Assembly: GCA_001871575.1 (NCBI GenBank) | Contig: MNXV01000070.1 | Span: 1 to 33,110, forward strand | Reading direction: 5' to 3' | Source of the DNA: Caldisericum sp. CG2_30_36_11 | GTDB lineage: Bacteria > Caldisericota > Caldisericia > Caldisericales > Caldisericaceae | Length of the DNA stretch: 33,110 bases | In this document: positions 31,699 through 33,110 of the stretch, one piece after another | Layout of the letters: every line of letters starts with the position of its first letter | Numbering within the stretch: the stretch's first letter is position 1 | Made by a program: the position numbers and the translations under genes | The notes under the pieces: model-generated | The model's database searches: none | What the model was told of the DNA's origin: nothing | What the model saw: the letters and a program-made list of their open reading frames with translations, nothing else

Positions 31699-33094
31699 AA
31701 CGACCGAGATGTTAGCAAACGAAGGTATAGGATCTTTACTGTTTAAGTTGTCGTTTCCTGCTGCAATAGGAATGATGGTGCAGGCATCGTACAATGTCGT
31801 TGACGCAATATTTGTCGGAAGAGGCGTTGGCCCGATGGGAATAGCCGGTATAACAATTGATTTCCCCATTCAGATAGTGGTAATGGCGGTTGCGCAGATG
31901 ATTGGCATAGGTGCTGCGTCTATTGTGTCGAGAAGTCTTGGTGCTCAGAATAAAGAACGCGCAGAAAAGGCACTGGGAAATTCATTTACATTGTCGTTAG
32001 GGATAGGTTTGCTGATAACGGTTCTTGGTCTTTTATTTATAAATCCGTTGCTGAAAGTTTTTGGTGCAACTTCAACGATTCTTCCTTTTGCAAAAGATTA
32101 TATGAGTGTTATCCTTTTCGGATCCATTTTTACCATATTTGGCATGGCGTTAAATAGCATAGTAAGAGCCGAAGGAAACGCCAGGATCGCCATGTGGACG
32201 ATGCTTATAGGTGCACTAATGAATATAGGACTTGATCCACTTTTCATATTCGGGTTCCATATGGGGATTAAAGGTGCCGCGATTGCAACAGTGATTTCAC
32301 AATTTGCAACATTTATCTGGCTTTTAATCTATTATTTAAGTGGCAAGAGCGTTATGAGAGTTTATATAAAGAACTTTAAAATTGACCTCTCTATTGCAAA
32401 AGAGACTTTCGCAATAGGTCTGTCTTCTTTTGTAAGACAAGTATCTGCAAGCTTAATGGTTGCAATATTAAACCATGTTCTGGCATTTTATGGCGGGGAC
32501 ATTGCTATAACCATATATGGACTTGTAAATCGTTTGGCGTCGTTTGTATTGATGCCAACATTTGGCATTGCACAGGGTTTTCAGCCAATTGCTGGATTTA
32601 GTTACGGAGCCAAAAGGTATGACAGGACTAAAAGAAGCATATACTTAGCGTCAATCACTGCAATTCTTGTGGCAACTTTTGGTTTTTTGATAATGGAGTT
32701 ATTTCCGTACCAGCTTGTTCGTATGTTCACGACTGACCAGTCGCTAATAAATATGACTGCAATACCATTGAGGATAGTAGTTTTGGTGTTTCCATTAATA
32801 GGTTTTATGGTGATTGTTTCCACTATGTTCCAGGCAATTGGCAAGGCTTTACAGGCATTTGTTCTTTCTATGGCAAGGCAGATTATATTTCTTATACCGT
32901 TAGTTCTCATATTACCAAAATTCTTCAAACTACCAGGGGTGTGGTACTCTTTTCCTATTGCAGATTTCTTAACTATGTTTTTGAGTGCTTTGTACTTGAT
33001 ACCTGAAATTAAAAAATTAGACAAGAAAATATTAGAAATTCGTAAACAACCTGTTGAAACAGTTCCTGTGAGTGAAGAAGAAAATATTTTATAA
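31691..33094 (+). CDS. MATE-family multidrug efflux pump
   Basis: The 467-aa, twelve-helix protein uses an ion gradient to expel cationic drugs or metabolites. Family marks are FPAAIGMMVQASYNVVDAIFVGRGVG (first helices), EGNARIAMWTMLIGALMNIGLDPLFIF (about 150-180) and GIAQGFQPIAGFSYGAK in the second half. AAAGGAA precedes the ATG, which lies inside the end of marR, so repressor and pump are co-expressed and presumably auto-regulated. The gene is complete, ending 16 bases before the window edge. Confidence 0.95.
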   Translation: MDKTTEMLANEGIGSLLFKLSFPAAIGMMVQASYNVVDAIFVGRGVGPMGIAGITIDFPIQIVVMAVAQMIGIGAASIVSRSLGAQNKERAEKALGNSFTLSLGIGLLITVLGLLFINPLLKVFGATSTILPFAKDYMSVILFGSIFTIFGMALNSIVRAEGNARIAMWTMLIGALMNIGLDPLFIFGFHMGIKGAAIATVISQFATFIWLLIYYLSGKSVMRVYIKNFKIDLSIAKETFAIGLSSFVRQVSASLMVAILNHVLAFYGGDIAITIYGLVNRLASFVLMPTFGIAQGFQPIAGFSYGAKRYDRTKRSIYLASITAILVATFGFLIMELFPYQLVRMFTTDQSLINMTAIPLRIVVLVFPLIGFMVIVSTMFQAIGKALQAFVLSMARQIIFLIPLVLILPKFFKLPGVWYSFPIADFLTMFLSALYLIPEIKKLDKKILEIRKQPVETVPVSEEENIL

Positions 33095-33110
33095 AAATAT
33101 TTTTTAGAAT

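Overview
The window is an ordinary-looking bacterial chromosome segment with one mobile-element edge at its left end. It is AT-rich by eye (GC not computed). Start codons include many TTG and GTG. Genes inside operons mostly carry good AGGAGG-type ribosome sites, whereas several first genes have a TATAAT box only 5-8 bases before the start codon. A Get3/ArsA-like ATPase, a peptide-import operon, CstA, and short DUF1659/DUF2922-like genes together suggest an anaerobic, possibly thermophilic, deep-branching or Firmicutes-like bacterium (Caldisericota or Coprothermobacterota would fit). No single gene fixes the taxonomy.

Layout. 1-555: C-terminal end of a large serine recombinase running antisense into a tRNA-Leu(CAA) gene. 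This looks like the right edge of an element integrated in the tRNA 3' half, with the element body lying outside the window to the left. 617-4789: plsY, an ECF sigma factor with a membrane-anchored probable anti-sigma factor, a secreted protein with three tandem repeats, and a PAP2-family membrane phosphatase. 4925-8064: glmM-glmS, overlapping, for UDP-GlcNAc precursor synthesis. 8300-9379: an EamA/DMT transporter with a long His-rich tail, preceded by a possible antitoxin remnant. 9457-14955 (minus): oppA-B-C-D-F peptide importer with structured leader and intercistronic hairpins. 15101-15751: metallo-beta-lactamase-fold hydrolase, divergent from the next block.

15802-22185 (plus) is the most interesting stretch. 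A LytS-type sensor and LytTR regulator precede a cstA gene with a near-consensus promoter. cstA is followed, almost without gaps, by a 91-aa unknown protein, a Get3/ArsA-like ATPase and a 223-aa protein with one N-terminal membrane anchor. The first half resembles known pyruvate-sensing LytTR/CstA modules. The second half is an uncharacterised three-gene cassette and is my best candidate for an undescribed system.

22346-23403: moaD, moaE and an RseC-like membrane protein. 23433-24209 (minus): radical SAM protein. 24373-28220: two MFS exporters flanking a pair of half-size ChrA-type transporters. 28502-29575 (minus): a CrtC/AttH lipocalin-like protein. 29795-30121: a DUF1659-like small gene and a 15-codon piece that looks like the start of a DUF2922 gene. 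30329-30862 (minus): a DUF6580-like membrane protein. 31246-33094: a MarR regulator overlapping a MATE efflux pump, downstream of a 383-base intergenic region holding inverted repeats and a good promoter. No rRNA, CRISPR array or insertion sequence was seen.
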